64,000 bases of DNA from Eurosta solidaginis (Eukaryota; Arthropoda; Insecta; Diptera; Tephritidae): the NCBI RefSeq assembly GCF_040869045.1, contig NC_090319.1, positions 382,617,601-382,681,600 on the forward strand. Reading direction: 5' to 3'. Position numbers and translations under genes: made by a program. Under the pieces are notes generated by a model. That model worked only from the letters and a program-made list of their open reading frames with translations. It did no database searches and was not told the origin of the DNA. Numbering within the stretch: the stretch's first letter is position 1; each line of letters starts with the position of its first letter. Positions 21,060 to 32,104 of this stretch are shown one piece after another.

Positions 21060-22010
21060 ATGGCGATCTTGCCAAAATAAAATAAATAAATAACAATAGA
21101 TCTGTACTATATTAAGCAGCTGTCGAGCGCTACATTAGTTTAAAAAAGTTAACTCTATATCAACGCTTTTCAAACAAACTCCTACAACTATCCTCCTGTA
21201 TATATAAGTGGAACACCATTGTGAACAGCGTGTTATCTAAAATGTGCAATACTTTCAAAATTAAATGAATGAAGTGGAACACCTACAGAACTGCTTTATT
21301 ATTATGTGAAAAAAAGTCAAAACCTGTATATCTATATATATATAAATGTGCAATTTTCGATTGTGTGCAAAGATACAGATATAAAATATATATATTTACT
21401 AAAAAAAATTTTTTTTTTGCCGGAATAATAAACGCATTATAGTGGCTACTTTTAAAATAATTTGCACATAAGAGTGGTACTAACAATGAAGTATAGCAGT
21501 AACACTACGTCACTCTCAAATACTTTGTGTCTATAAACGTCTTATTTATTATATTAGAATATTAAATATTTTTACTGTTGCTGTTACTACGTGTACTTAC
21601 TGTTAATTAATTGTACGCAACGTCGACGTCTCATCTACACCTCAATAAAAGCTGATTTTGATCTGGATAGTCTCATACAAAGCACATTTAAGATACTTCA
21701 ACAACAACCTTTTCATTGCAATATCAACGATCAACATTTTTAATTAAAATTTAATTATAAATAGTTAAAAAGATCATTGTATGTAAGTACGAATATAAAT
21801 ATATATTTTTATATGAATAAAAATTTTTTAATCAAAATTAAATAATATTAAATTATATATATATATATATATATTTATTTATAAACAATTTATTTTAATT
21901 TATTATAAAATTTTATTTTTGTTTTTGTTTTTAACTTTACTTCACGTTTAAGTATTAGTTTTTCTCTTGTTAATTTCCTTTCCAGGGAACAATTACATTT
22001 TTAAATTTTA
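21060..22010 (+). promoter_or_regulatory. Untranslated leader of the LTR retrotransposon with candidate PBS
   Basis: TGGCGATCTTGCC starts one base after the 5' LTR, where the primer-binding site is expected. I could not match it to a specific tRNA 3' end from memory. The remaining 930 bases are very AT-rich, contain an (AT)n run near 21857-21876, and have no ORF that continues into gag. Confidence 0.55.
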
Positions 22011-22991
22011 ATGGTTTTACGTTCACCAATAAAAACTCGTTCCTTTACATCTTCAGAGAATTTAAATAATAACACGAATAACACCATGTCTCTAAATCAA
22101 ACACAAAATACAAACATTAATACTACTTCAGACACACATTCAGACAATTCTACACAAGGAGATAACTTTAGATTCCATTCAAATAAATCCCTTAAATTAC
22201 CTCAATTTTGGTCAGATTGTCCTGAAACATGGTTTTTACTTATTGAAGGACAATTTGAAATAAATAACATTATTGATGATAATATCAAATTTCAAAATGT
22301 TCTTATTTCACTTCAACAAGAAACAATATCTAAAATTGTTGATGTTATCAATCCTCCTCCCTCTATTAATAAATATAATACAATTAAAAAAATTCTTTGT
22401 GAAAGATTTTCTCTAAGTGAGGAAAAAAGACTTGAAAAATTCTTTTCAAATACTGAATTGGGAGATCGATCTCCATCTGAACTTTTTAGATATATGAAGT
22501 CACTAACAAGTTCATCATCTGTTTTTAGTCAGGAATTACGTTTTAAATTATGGATCAGAAAATTACCACAAGATATTCAAATACATTTAACTTCAAGTAA
22601 TATTCAAAATATTACTGATATAATTTCAGTTGCAGATAAACTTTTTGATTTAATTAATAAACCACATTCTTCTAAAATTTCTTCAATAGCTAGTATTGAA
22701 AATAATGTTCTTACACAATGTGTAAAAAATTTAACTGATTTAACTACTACAATTTTTCAAAATTTAAATCAAATTACTACCGATATCAATGAATTAAAAA
22801 TTCGATCTAGATCTAGAGAAAGAAATCAATCTAACTTCAGAAATTTGTCTAGATCTAGAAGTTTTAATAATGATAATAATATATGTTGGTGTCATCGAAA
22901 ATTTAAACATAATGCTTACAAATGTATTAAACCCTGTAATTTCAATGTAAATAAAAATAATCTAAATTTAAAATCAAATTCTTTAAACTAA
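22011..22991 (+). CDS. gag: Retrotransposon Gag polyprotein
   Basis: 326 residues, uninterrupted. Gag forms the cytoplasmic virus-like particle and packages element RNA. After an N/T/S-rich start (residues 1-60), a capsid-like region begins LKLPQFWSDCPETWF. It continues with the KKILCERFSLSEEKRLEKFF and ELGDRSPSELFRYMKSL blocks, which are characteristic of gag in CsRn1-type Ty3/gypsy elements. The C-terminus has an SRSRSRERN-like basic stretch and a cysteine cluster CWCHRKFKHNAYKC followed by PC, similar to the unusual CHCC finger of that clade. The ATG at 22011 follows in-frame stops. Pol begins 11 bases after the stop in another frame, so reinitiation or frameshifting would be needed. Confidence 0.85.
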   Translation: MVLRSPIKTRSFTSSENLNNNTNNTMSLNQTQNTNINTTSDTHSDNSTQGDNFRFHSNKSLKLPQFWSDCPETWFLLIEGQFEINNIIDDNIKFQNVLISLQQETISKIVDVINPPPSINKYNTIKKILCERFSLSEEKRLEKFFSNTELGDRSPSELFRYMKSLTSSSSVFSQELRFKLWIRKLPQDIQIHLTSSNIQNITDIISVADKLFDLINKPHSSKISSIASIENNVLTQCVKNLTDLTTTIFQNLNQITTDINELKIRSRSRERNQSNFRNLSRSRSFNNDNNICWCHRKFKHNAYKCIKPCNFNVNKNNLNLKSNSLN

Positions 22992-23002
22992 ACAAATCCG
23001 TT

Positions 23003-26000
23003 ATGACTGTGGGTAATAATGGAGTTAATAATCAATCGTCCCACCGTCTATTCATATTTGATAAATTCAATAAATTAAATTTTTTAATTGATACAGGTGC
23101 TATAGTTTCAGTTATTCCTTCTTCAAAATTTAAAACCTATAAACGTTTTTCTGACCTTAAACTTTCGGCAGCTAATGGATCTAACATAGAAACTTTTGGA
23201 ACAAAGCTTTTAAAAATTGATTTAGGTCTTAGAAGAGATTTTGAATTCCCTTTCATTCTTGCAGATATTTCTACTCCCATTATTGGTGCAAATTTTTTAG
23301 AAAAATTTGGTATTTTGGTAGATATTAAAAATAAAGAAATTACAGATTTGAAAACAAAATTAAAAGTTTCTGTATCTTCTGGTTTTTGCGATATATTTTC
23401 CCTTAAGATTCCTATTTCAGAAAATAAATTTACAAATATTTTAAATGAATTTCCTCTTATTACGCGTGAACCTAATTATACTGAAAAAGTACAACACAAA
23501 ACAGTTCATCGAATAGAAATAAAAGGAGTATCTCCTTTTTCTAAACCTCGTCGTCTAGATCCTATAAAATTAAAAATAGCAAAAACTGAATTTGAATTTT
23601 TAGTCAAAACTGGTATATGTAGACCTTCTAACTCTCACATCCCTTCTCCACTCCATCTGGTCCCTAAGAAATAACCAAATGACTGGAGACCTTGTGGAGA
23701 TTACAGACGACTTAATTTTATAACAATACTAGATAGGTATCCCTTACCTCATATTCATGACCTTAACATAGATTTAAAAAATAAACAGATATTTTCAAAA
23801 ATTGACCTCATTCGTGCATATCACCAAATACCAATGGCAGAAGAAGATATTCACAAAACAGCTATAACAACTCCATTCGGAATGTTTGAATTCGTACGAA
23901 TGCCATTTGGATTACGAAACAGTGCTCAAACATTTCAACAGTTCATAAACGAAGTATTTTCAGGTTTAGATTTTGTTTTTGTCTATATTGACGACATATT
24001 AGTAGCTAGTAACAATGAGGAAGAACATATAGAACATTTAAAAAAAGTTTTTAAAAGACTCGAGAAATATAATTTAAATATTAAACCTACAAAATGTATT
24101 TTCGGAGTTAAAAAATTGGACTTTCTAAGTGAAGGAATCAGGTCTTCTTTTGAAAGAGTTGAAATAATTTCTAATTTTGAAAAACCTCTCTCAATTAATA
24201 GATTACAAAAATTTTTAGGTATGGTGAATTATTACCATAGATATATTAAAATGTTAGCAAAAGAACTTAGTCCACTACATGAAATGTTAAATTTTGCTAT
24301 CAAAAATAAACTTAAAGAATTAAATTGGACAGGAAAAACTACTTCAGCTTTTGAAAATGTTAAGAAACTTTTTACACAAAAAACACTACTCACTCACTTT
24401 GATAAAAATGGTCAACTATCACTTGCTGTAGATGCATCAAATGTTGCAATTGGAGCAGTTCTACAACAAATAAGTAATAACTCTTTAAAACCACTTGCAT
24501 ATTTATCAAGAAAATTAACTCAAACTGAAATTAATTACTCTACTTTTAATAGAGAACTTCTAGCAATATACAACTCTATTAAACACTTTAGACATTTTCT
24601 TGAAGGAAGAACATTTACTATATACACTGATCATAAACCTTTAACAGATGTTTTAAATTCAAAAACAGACAGATCACCTCGTCAAACCCGTCATCTTGAA
24701 TACATTGCACAATTCACCGATGACATTCAATACATTTCTGACAAAAATAATACAGTAGCTGATACTCTCTCACGGATTCCAGATATTAATACAATTTTAA
24801 CAAAAGATATTAATTTTCAAACATTATATGATGAACAATAAAAAGATGAAATTCTTAAGAAATTAATTTCAGATCTTAGTTCCCAAAATAATTTAAAGAA
24901 ATTAATATTCCTCTTCTAAATCTCAATATTTGGTGTGACATTACTCAAAAACCTTTAAGACCATATGTTCCTAATTCAATGAGAAAAATTGTATTTGACA
25001 AAATTCATTGTTTATCTCACCCAAGTGTTCGAACAACTAGACGTCTCATTCAATGTAAATATTTTTGGCCAGAAATGCGTAAGGAAATTAATAATTGGGC
25101 AATTAGTTGTCAAAAATGTAAAATTTCTAAATATACGAAAAGTCCTATTCAAAAAATTGAAATTCCTTCAGGACGATTTGAACATATACATATGGATCTA
25201 GTTGGTCCACCACCTATATCCAGAGAAAATCGGTATATATTGACTATTATTGATTGACATACACGTTGGCCAGAAGCATATCCATTAAAAGATATTTCAG
25301 CAAAAACAGTATCAACTACATTTGTTCAAAATTATGTTCCTCGTTTCGGTATTCCACTCAAAATTACAGTAGATCAAGGTTCACAATTTACATCTAAATT
25401 ATTCACTGAATTAACTGTTTTATTAGGGGCTCATAAAATTCACACTTCTCCACATCACCCACAATCAAATAGAATGATTGAAAGATTTCATAGAACTTTA
25501 AAAACGGCAATTACAGCTTCGGACGACTCCACACATTGGTCAGAGATTTTACCTTGGATACTTTAAGGCTTACGAACTTCTATTAAAGAAGATTTGAAAT
25601 GCTCTTCCGCTGAACTTGTATATGGACAAACAATTAGACTTCCTGGCGAATTAGTTGTTTCTAATTATAATAATGAAATTGATAACACAAATGAAACTCT
25701 TACTAAACTTAGAAAACATTTCTCAATTGTACGATCAAAAATAACTCATCATATCAAAGAAAATGATTTTATTCCCAAAAATTTAGATACTTGTGAATAC
25801 GTCTTTCTTAAAGTTATTCATAAGTCTAATTTACAACCACCTTACGAGGGACCATTTAATTATTTCCAGACAAAATAAAACATTCAAAATTCAACATGGT
25901 AATACTATTAAAACTGTTTCCATAGATTTACTTAAACCCGCACATACAATTATGACTAATACACGAAACAAAAATACACTACAATCCACAAAAAAAATTT

Positions 26001-26017
26001 CATTTAACATTAATTAA
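23003..26017 (+). pseudogene. pol: Retrotransposon Pol (PR-RT-RNase H-integrase), interrupted
   Basis: Protease: LIDTGAIVSVIP (DTG at residues 30-32 of the first segment) and PIIGANFL. Reverse transcriptase: the [12 protein letters not shown] block near 23681, [17 protein letters not shown] and YIDD at about 23984-23995. RNase [22 protein letters not shown] and the ADTLSR end. Integrase: a HxxxH...CQKC zinc region (25006-25122), the first Asp in HMDLVGPP, the second in DQGSQF, and Glu in NRMIERFHR. Breaks: TAA at 23672-23674, TAA at 24839-24841, a frameshift near 24885-24900, TGA at 25255-25257, TAA at 25564-25566 and a frameshift near 25850-25860. All catalytic residues looked for are still present. 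Confidence 0.9.
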
Positions 26018-26043
26018 TATTTAATTTTATTGATCGTTTCACT

Positions 26044-26057
26044 GGAGGGGGAGTAAA
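26044..26057 (+). promoter_or_regulatory. Polypurine tract of the LTR retrotransposon
   Basis: GGAGGGGGAGTAAA sits directly against the 3' LTR start (TGTAGGG at 26058). In this position it would prime plus-strand DNA synthesis. Confidence 0.8.
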
Positions 26058-26292
26058 TGTAGGGTCCATACTAAGTTGTTTATTTTATTTATATTAATAC
26101 TTTTACTTGTTTCTTACTTGTGATTTTTAAATTTTTTTAAAATAATTAAGTTACCTTTTTTAAATGAAAATTTTGGAAGTTATCAAAATAAGAAAATTAT
26201 GTTAGAATATAAAATTTTGTTAAACGAATTAATATTTCAAAATAATTCAATAAAAATTTATAGAATAAATAGTTTATTATAATTATTCTATA
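26058..26292 (+). repeat. 3' LTR of the Ty3/gypsy-type retrotransposon
   Basis: 235 bp, differing from the 5' LTR by one substitution and one inserted T. The near identity implies recent insertion. Confidence 0.9.
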
Positions 26293-26520
26293 GACATTAC
26301 TTTTCAATTGCCCGCTCAGTCCAAATTAGCACTTGTTAGCAAGACTTGTTTTCCATTTGATTTCTAGGCTGACATTCTTTTTGCTGTTAATGGTGGTTCC
26401 CAAATAGACGAAATCCTCACAGTATCGAATTTATATCCGTCAGCAGTGACGTAGCTGCTAAGGCGAGAATGCAAAGATTCAGGGATATACCAGATTTTGT
26501 TGCTCTGGGTTAAATAGCTA
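26293..26520 (-). pseudogene. RTE-like LINE RT fragment, right part (split by the LTR retrotransposon)
   Basis: On the minus strand it reads HSRLSSYVTADGYKFDTV, a frameshift, then DFVYLGTTINSKKNVSLEI and finally FGLSGQLKSN up to the LTR junction. This is the thumb region after the RT palm (the widely conserved VYLGT block). One stop lies just before FGLS. It continues at 20825 on the other side of the LTR element. Confidence 0.8.
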
Positions 26521-27183
26521 GGAGTTGTAAGCTTTAATTTGTAAAACAGATATTATCAACAAATATTATTGGAATAGGTTAACTGGATTGAAAAAAAACT
26601 GTTTCCAGGGAGACGGAATGCCATTCTTTATCAGTGTAGGACGATTGGCACAGTCTGCTTTTCTGCTAAAATGTTTACATCTCCATTTAAAATATCAATA
26701 TATGAAATATAATTGGACAGGCTCAAGTACGTAGGTTCAAAATTATAAGATTTCTTAACAACAATTATGAGCAATGGAAAGGACAAGTATGGGGGTTCTT
26801 GTTAATTTCATAAAATTGCTTAGAACTAGATGCCAAAAAATGGTGATCTATCACAAATATAGTCATAAAGACTTAAAGTACTGCTCCCTTTTTTAAAGAT
26901 ATGTATTAAGCAGGTCCCTTCAGCCGTTTGGCTATATGTATGTTAATGTATTCTTTATCGCAGCTATTTGTAGTGTATGAGGGGAGATGTGGTGGAACTG
27001 TGATTGCGATGGTTGGTAAACTTCATTGTGAACTTCGATTACGATAGTATTGCTCCTCTATAACTAGACAATAAAGTTTTAAGACAGAAAGGCTGAACTG
27101 CCTCTCTATTACAATAGGGCTGAGAGGTATTTCCAACAAAGCATTAAGTTCATCAGCAGGAAACGTTTTCATGACATCTTTTT
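26521..27183. other. No recognisable feature
   Basis: Unassigned sequence; older LINE debris is possible but no motif is readable. Confidence 0.4.
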
Positions 27184-27694
27184 TATACTCAGATGAGCAG
27201 AGCTTACAGAGTATATTAATTCTGTTCGCATAACGGTACCCCGTAACGGCATAAACTAATCGAGATAGATATAGATTTCATCAAAATTATCTGGGCGAAA
27301 AAAGAAATTCATTTAGCCATGTTCGTCCGTCTGTTCGTAAACACGATAACTTGAGTATCTTAATGCAATTTGGTATATACGTTCCTGGGCACTCATCTCA
27401 GATTGCTATTTAAAATGAACGAAATCGGACTATAACCACGTCCACTTTTTCGATATCGAAAATTTCGAAAAACCGAAAAAGTGCGATAATTCATTACCAA
27501 AGGCGGATAAAGCGATGAAACTTGGAAGGTGGATTGAACTTATGACGCAGAATAGAAAATTAGTAAAATTTTGGACAATGGGCGTGGCACCGCCCACTTT
27601 TAAAAGAAGGTAATTTAAAAGTTTTGCAAGCTGTACTTTGGCAGCTGAGTATGTAATGTTATGTTACACCCGAACTTAGCCTTCCTTACTTGTT
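27184..27694 (-). repeat. Dispersed repeat family F, short copy (F3)
   Basis: The left tip reads TATACTCAGATGAGCAGAGC, and the right tip reads AGCTGAGTATGTAATGTTATG followed by the complement of the family start AACAAGTAAGGAAGGCTAAGTTCGGGTGTAAC. Between them are the ACATGGCTAAAT block, the TTCGATATCGAAAATTTCGA palindromic segment and a GGGCGTGGCACCGCCCA box. It lacks the 128-bp tandem units seen in F4 and F5. Confidence 0.85.
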
Positions 27695-28302
27695 TTTGAC
27701 ACAAACCATTCCATTAGTGCTGTTTTTTACGTGGTCTTCGGCCACCAGACCTAGGAAGCGTAGGTAATAGTTCACGCAATGTTTAATGATCAGGATTTCA
27801 ATACCCCCATGTTTTGCTATAATGTCACGGTAGCTATAAATAAGCATTCCATGCAAAAGTTCAGATCTAGTAATGGGGGCAAAATTGTGGTAATTAGATC
27901 TAACAAGCATAGCGTGAAATTGGGTAATAAAAACGAATTATTCTATTAGGGCCGTTGAAACGTATTTGCTCGAGCAAAACTGTACAGTCAATAAGTCCTT
28001 TGATAACATCATATATAGACATTAAAGACTGTAAAGCAAGAGATTTCAAGTTTATAAGCAAACATTGGGCACTAGAAGATGGAAAAGGATCAGCGAAGTG
28101 ATGCGGCTGGAGAGCAAAACGAATGAAATTCCGTCACAAACGATCAATCCTGTCGGAAGGGGAAGCATAGAATGGGTTCGAAATATAGGAGGCATATTCT
28201 AACTTCGATCTAACAAGACAATTTTAAAAGGATTTCCTTGTAAAATGATCTCTAAAATATTTCGCATATCGCTTTAGAAATGCTGAATTTTAGTAAGTTT
28301 TA
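27695..28302. other. Unassigned; one minus-strand open frame
   Basis: A 74-codon minus-strand frame at 27686-27910 overlaps the F3 end and carries no domain that I recognise. The rest shows nothing supportable. Confidence 0.4.
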
Positions 28303-29927
28303 CACTGAAAGAAAAAGACTGGTAAAATCAACCGAAATACGGGCCAATTCAACCGAAATTTCTGTTAATTTTTATCCATCGCAACAAGATGTTGAATCAA
28401 CTGCGCACAAATCGTTGATTGGTAATTGACCGTTTTAGTAGTCAAATGAACAAAAAACGTTGTTGAGACTACGAAAGTGCCTATGTTGCCATATACATAA
28501 ATAAATATATAAATGTAAGACGCGATAACCTCCGAAGAGGTCTAAGGCCGAGCTTCTGTTCCAATTTGCGTCGTGCTCCTCTTGACTCTCCTTACAAATT
28601 GGCCGGACCGGACCTACATGTTTTATACCGACTCCGAACGGCATCTACAAGGCAGATGAGTTTTCACTGAGAGGTTTTCATGGCAGAAATACACTCGGAG
28701 CGCTTGCCAAACACTGCCGACGGGCAACCCGCTTAGAAAAATTTTCTTCTAATTGAAAAATCTTATTTCTATTTGGGGTGCGAACCCAGGGCATAAGATG
28801 TGGCAGGCGGAGCATGCTACCATCACACCACGGTGGCACTTACTAACCGAACGTCAATTGGGCTTATATCAAATATGTTGGCACACATTAAACATTATAC
28901 ACTTTATTATTTTGTTTTATTAAACGCACTTTCACCAAATTTTGTATTTTATAATTTATTTAATTTATAGTTTTGAACTTCGCTTTGCAAATAGAAATGA
29001 AAAAAGCAGTCACAAATTGATTCTCAATTCTTTCGGTTGCAGCTCAGCTCATTCTCAATTTCTTCTCTCGCATGTAGTTGCCAAACTTGATTGTTTCGAA
29101 CAAAACTTGTATAAATGTTTGACATAACATTTTAAATAGAGAACTTGTAAGTTATAGAAAAGTAAATAATCAAATCGCTAGAAGGTAAGTCACCACTGGA
29201 GTAACTTCACAAGTAATTCGGCAAGTTTAATTTTCGTAACACTTTAAGTTGAAACGATTCCAAAACAACTCAAACCTTTATGTTGTCGGAAACACCAACA
29301 TTAAAAAAGGATGTTTTTTATTATCTTATTAAATTCGTTCGCATGAGTGAAAATTCGCAAAAACTTGAACAAAATGTTACTAACTTTGGAAAAATCCTGT
29401 TCGTTCAAAGAAAACTTTTGCATCAAGAGGGCGCACTTCGCTTGGACGAGGAGTTGCAAAATTATACCCGATAAATAGGTGTCCCGGTATCTCATAATTT
29501 TTTGCACAGAAAATTCAAAAAAGGGTTTTTCGTTTTGTATTAATAACTGAAAAACTAGTTTTTTGTTGTTTTCCCATTTTGTGTGTTTTTTCGATTTCGT
29601 GGTTTTCTTATTTTGGTATTTTTTTTTAAACAAGTGGCACCGTCGTCATAAGTACAAAGTAGAGAGCGCAGTGAGCGTAAAATTCTCTTTGAAATTTGCT
29701 CATGTATTGACTGTTGATCGCTGTTGAAATTACCAGTAAGATCGGTTGTGTTAATAGAAAATCAGTTAGATTCACCAGGAATCTGTCAATTTTACAGAAT
29801 TTGTTAACTTCGGTTGCCAAAGAAATCGGTCGAATTAACCGGAATTCGATCAATTTCACCGAATCTTCGTTAAGTCAAGAACAACAGAACCGATTTCTTG
29901 ATTTTACTAGTAACATTTCTTTCAGTG
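28303..29927 (+). mobile_element. Non-autonomous TIR DNA transposon, copy A, carrying a SINE
   Basis: 1625 bp. The left tip is CACTGAAAGAAA; the right tip is its complement TTTCTTTCAGTG. Inside both ends, variants of GGTAAAATCAACCGAAAT repeat several times, giving long, ragged inverted ends. A family-S SINE lies at 28511-28836. A second copy in the opposite orientation lies at 32105-33807 and contains the same interior. A partly shared open frame (29301-29633, minus) has no transposase motif. TA flanks both tips, but I am not sure it is a target duplication. Superfamily unknown; CACTG-type ends occur in more than one. Confidence 0.75.
28511..28836 (-). mobile_element. tRNA-derived SINE family S inside transposon copy A
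   Basis: The head is at the right end (complement of ACCGTGGTGTGATGGTAGCA); the B-box region reads as the complement of GGGTTCGCACCCC. The body runs to the complement of CGCGTCTTACATTTATATAT at 28511. It sits at the same internal position and in the same relative orientation as the SINE of copy B. Confidence 0.9.
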
Positions 29928-31495
29928 TAGGAATTACAAAGTTCACGTTATAAGCAAAGGTGAACCCAGAGTCAAAAAGAACCGCAAGGTCAGAGAATAC
30001 TTCGCCAGTGGACAGCTGATTATTTAGATTAGAGTAACTTGAATTCTATTTTAAGTTTTGGACAGGGTCATATGAAAATATTTATTGATACTGAAAATGC
30101 ATTCTCGTGTGTTCTTCTGACTGGTTAGCAAATGGATGCCTACACAGAGGAGCTTTCTTTAAACCTCTCTCAGGTGCTGACCCAAGATTTTCACCATACC
30201 CTTAAAAAGAAATGAACTGAGGGTAATCGGCTGCTGCCCGGTCTACCCTGCTTTTGTTATAAATACCATCTTAACCTCTGTTCACCTTTTAAGGTTTTTT
30301 CATACCACAAAAATCTCATCGGGATGAAATGGAATGCAAATATTTAGGTATACATTATGACAGGCCTTCTATGTCCTATTTGAAGCAACTGTTTATGTTT
30401 TTTATCTTAAAGTGCAATAACCTGTTAGTTTGTATGCAACCCATTATGTTATTTAACAATTATTTCCTTTTATTTGTTTTGAAGACCATTAAATTTTGCT
30501 TTCTTCTTCGATATTCATTTGCGCCCTTTAATGTCGATTATCACCCTTAAATGGTGCTACTTATGCAAATAATAGCTTTCTAATTATGTATACATGTAGG
30601 TAGATATTGCTTGAATATTGTATACACAGAAACTGATATATTTATAAGTATATTTGAATAGAGACAAATACGTTGTACTTAGTCGAGTTGAAATTAATCA
30701 AAGCATTTATCGCTTTCAACCACTCCATTTCCCTCACCTTCTATGTAGATCTCAATCAATTTTACTTACTTTGTTTTTTTATGAAGCGTGAGCTTGATGG
30801 AGATTAACTGAAGCTATAAAAGCATTTAACTGTTTTAAGAGAGAAAGGGTGTTTGTGGCTGTAAGTCCTGTTTGTTTAACTTTTACGCTGACTCAGGGTG
30901 ATTTCTTTGTGTGATTTGCTGATTGTAAAATAATCATTTTTTCTGTCTTTATTTAAAGAGCTTCCAGGCAAGAATAGGTAATTTCTTAAAATAAATATTA
31001 TATTGATTCTTTGCTTTGAATAAATCTACAAAAATTGAGTTCTAATCGTTTTTGATGCGAATTTAGTAAAACATCTGTAAAATTTCAACAGAATATACAT
31101 TATTGAAGAACAAGTAGCAAGCAGCCTAGCTACTACGATCGTAAACACCGTTTTGTGTTTTGTTTTTAAAGAGGAGGATGCATCCGAAGCCTCAAAGTCA
31201 TTGTGGGACTTGCACCGCACAAAACCTCTTACCGTCTAAGCACTACTGCCCCGGTATTCCCGTTAAATATTCTGTCCGGAGGTGGGTTGAGCACTATGAT
31301 CTACTTCTGTTGGGGTCGCGTTGCCATTCTTTCAAAGACACATGTCAGGTTATTCCCGTCCTCGCTATCAACGTTTGCGTGTTGATCCGTTATAATACAT
31401 ACGTAACTTACGCAGTTGGATACGCATGCATATCTAACAACGGTGCATGCTGCTTGTTTTTGAAGAGGGGTGACATAAGGGCAACGGCCATAATG
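29928..31495. other. No recognisable feature
   Basis: This is most of the spacer between the two inverted transposon copies. A 142-codon frame at 31160-31588 (+) overlaps the hairpin arm at 31506 and another frame; I see no domain and do not call a gene. Confidence 0.4.
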
Positions 31496-31505
31496 TCAAT
31501 GGACA

Positions 31506-31877
31506 TGACAACTTCAAATGGCTATAAGATCAAATGGCCTTATGAAAACTTCAAATGTCCACAAAGCCAATTGAAGCCATATGTATGAAATGGTCACAAC
31601 GTCAAATTTCAAATAATAAAATTGTCAACGATGTTGGCGTTCTGCTTTTCCAAAGCAGTCAAAAAGTAAACTCTTTTTTCCCAATTGGCCTTAAATTTTT
31701 GCTCTTCACGTATTAACAACTGTTCATTTACAGTTGAAAAGAGAGTTTTGTTTTAATTCAATTTTTTCGGATACGGCGCGGCATTTGATATACTAAGAAC
31801 AGTGATGGTCAAATGACCTTTTGACGATTTGAAGTTGTCATAAGGCCATTTGATCTTATAGCCAATTGAAGTTGTCG
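31506..31877. mobile_element. Hairpin-forming element (candidate MITE)
   Basis: The left arm at 31506-31557 (GACAACTTCAAATGGCTATA, continuing to TTCAAATG) pairs with the right arm at 31826-31877 (ending GCCAATTGAAGTTGTC) with only a few mismatches. About 270 bp lie between. Smaller flanking TGTCAATGG/CGTCAATTG pieces extend the similarity outward. No target duplication was found, so the limits are approximate. Confidence 0.55.
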
Positions 31878-31949
31878 TAACGTCAATTGATCTTCGATTT
31901 GCTTCTGGTTCCGTTGCTTAGCCAGTACTACTGCAGCGCAGCCTTTATA

Positions 31950-32104
31950 GGTTTCTTAACCACCTACGTGCGTCCTTGCTTCGTTGCTTTGGAGTATATA
32001 ATCCACGAATGTCTGGGCATTCAAATAACATATGTACACATGCTTTATTGTTTCGCGACCGCAGAGGCCGCATTTGTTATTTTCCTCGTATTGGAATCGG
32101 CGAA
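31950..32104 (-). pseudogene. R1-like LINE C-terminal zinc knuckle (3' half of a split copy)
   Basis: On the minus strand next to the transposon end it reads RRFQYEENNKCGLCGRETIK, then HVYICYLNAQTF. The CxxC...H...C spacing is the C-terminal knuckle of non-LTR retrotransposon ORF2. The preceding part of the same protein lies at 33808-33960 on the other side of copy B. Confidence 0.7.

Larger units (their letters stand above)
20826..26292 (+). mobile_element. LTR retrotransposon, Ty3/gypsy type, CsRn1-like, structurally complete but pol-defective
   Basis: The layout is LTR, leader with a candidate primer-binding site (TGGCGATCTTGCC, 21061-21073), gag (22011-22991), and a pol region in protease, reverse transcriptase, RNase H, integrase order (23003-26017). 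A purine-rich tract (26044-26057) and the 3' LTR follow. The pol order places it in Ty3/gypsy (Metaviridae). There is no envelope-like ORF. It is inserted in a minus-strand RTE-like LINE. Gag is intact; pol has four in-frame stops and two frameshifts, so this copy cannot move by itself. Confidence 0.9.

Noticed and set aside
31160..31588. 142-codon plus-strand frame
   Set aside because: No domain, and its end runs through a hairpin arm; treated as chance.
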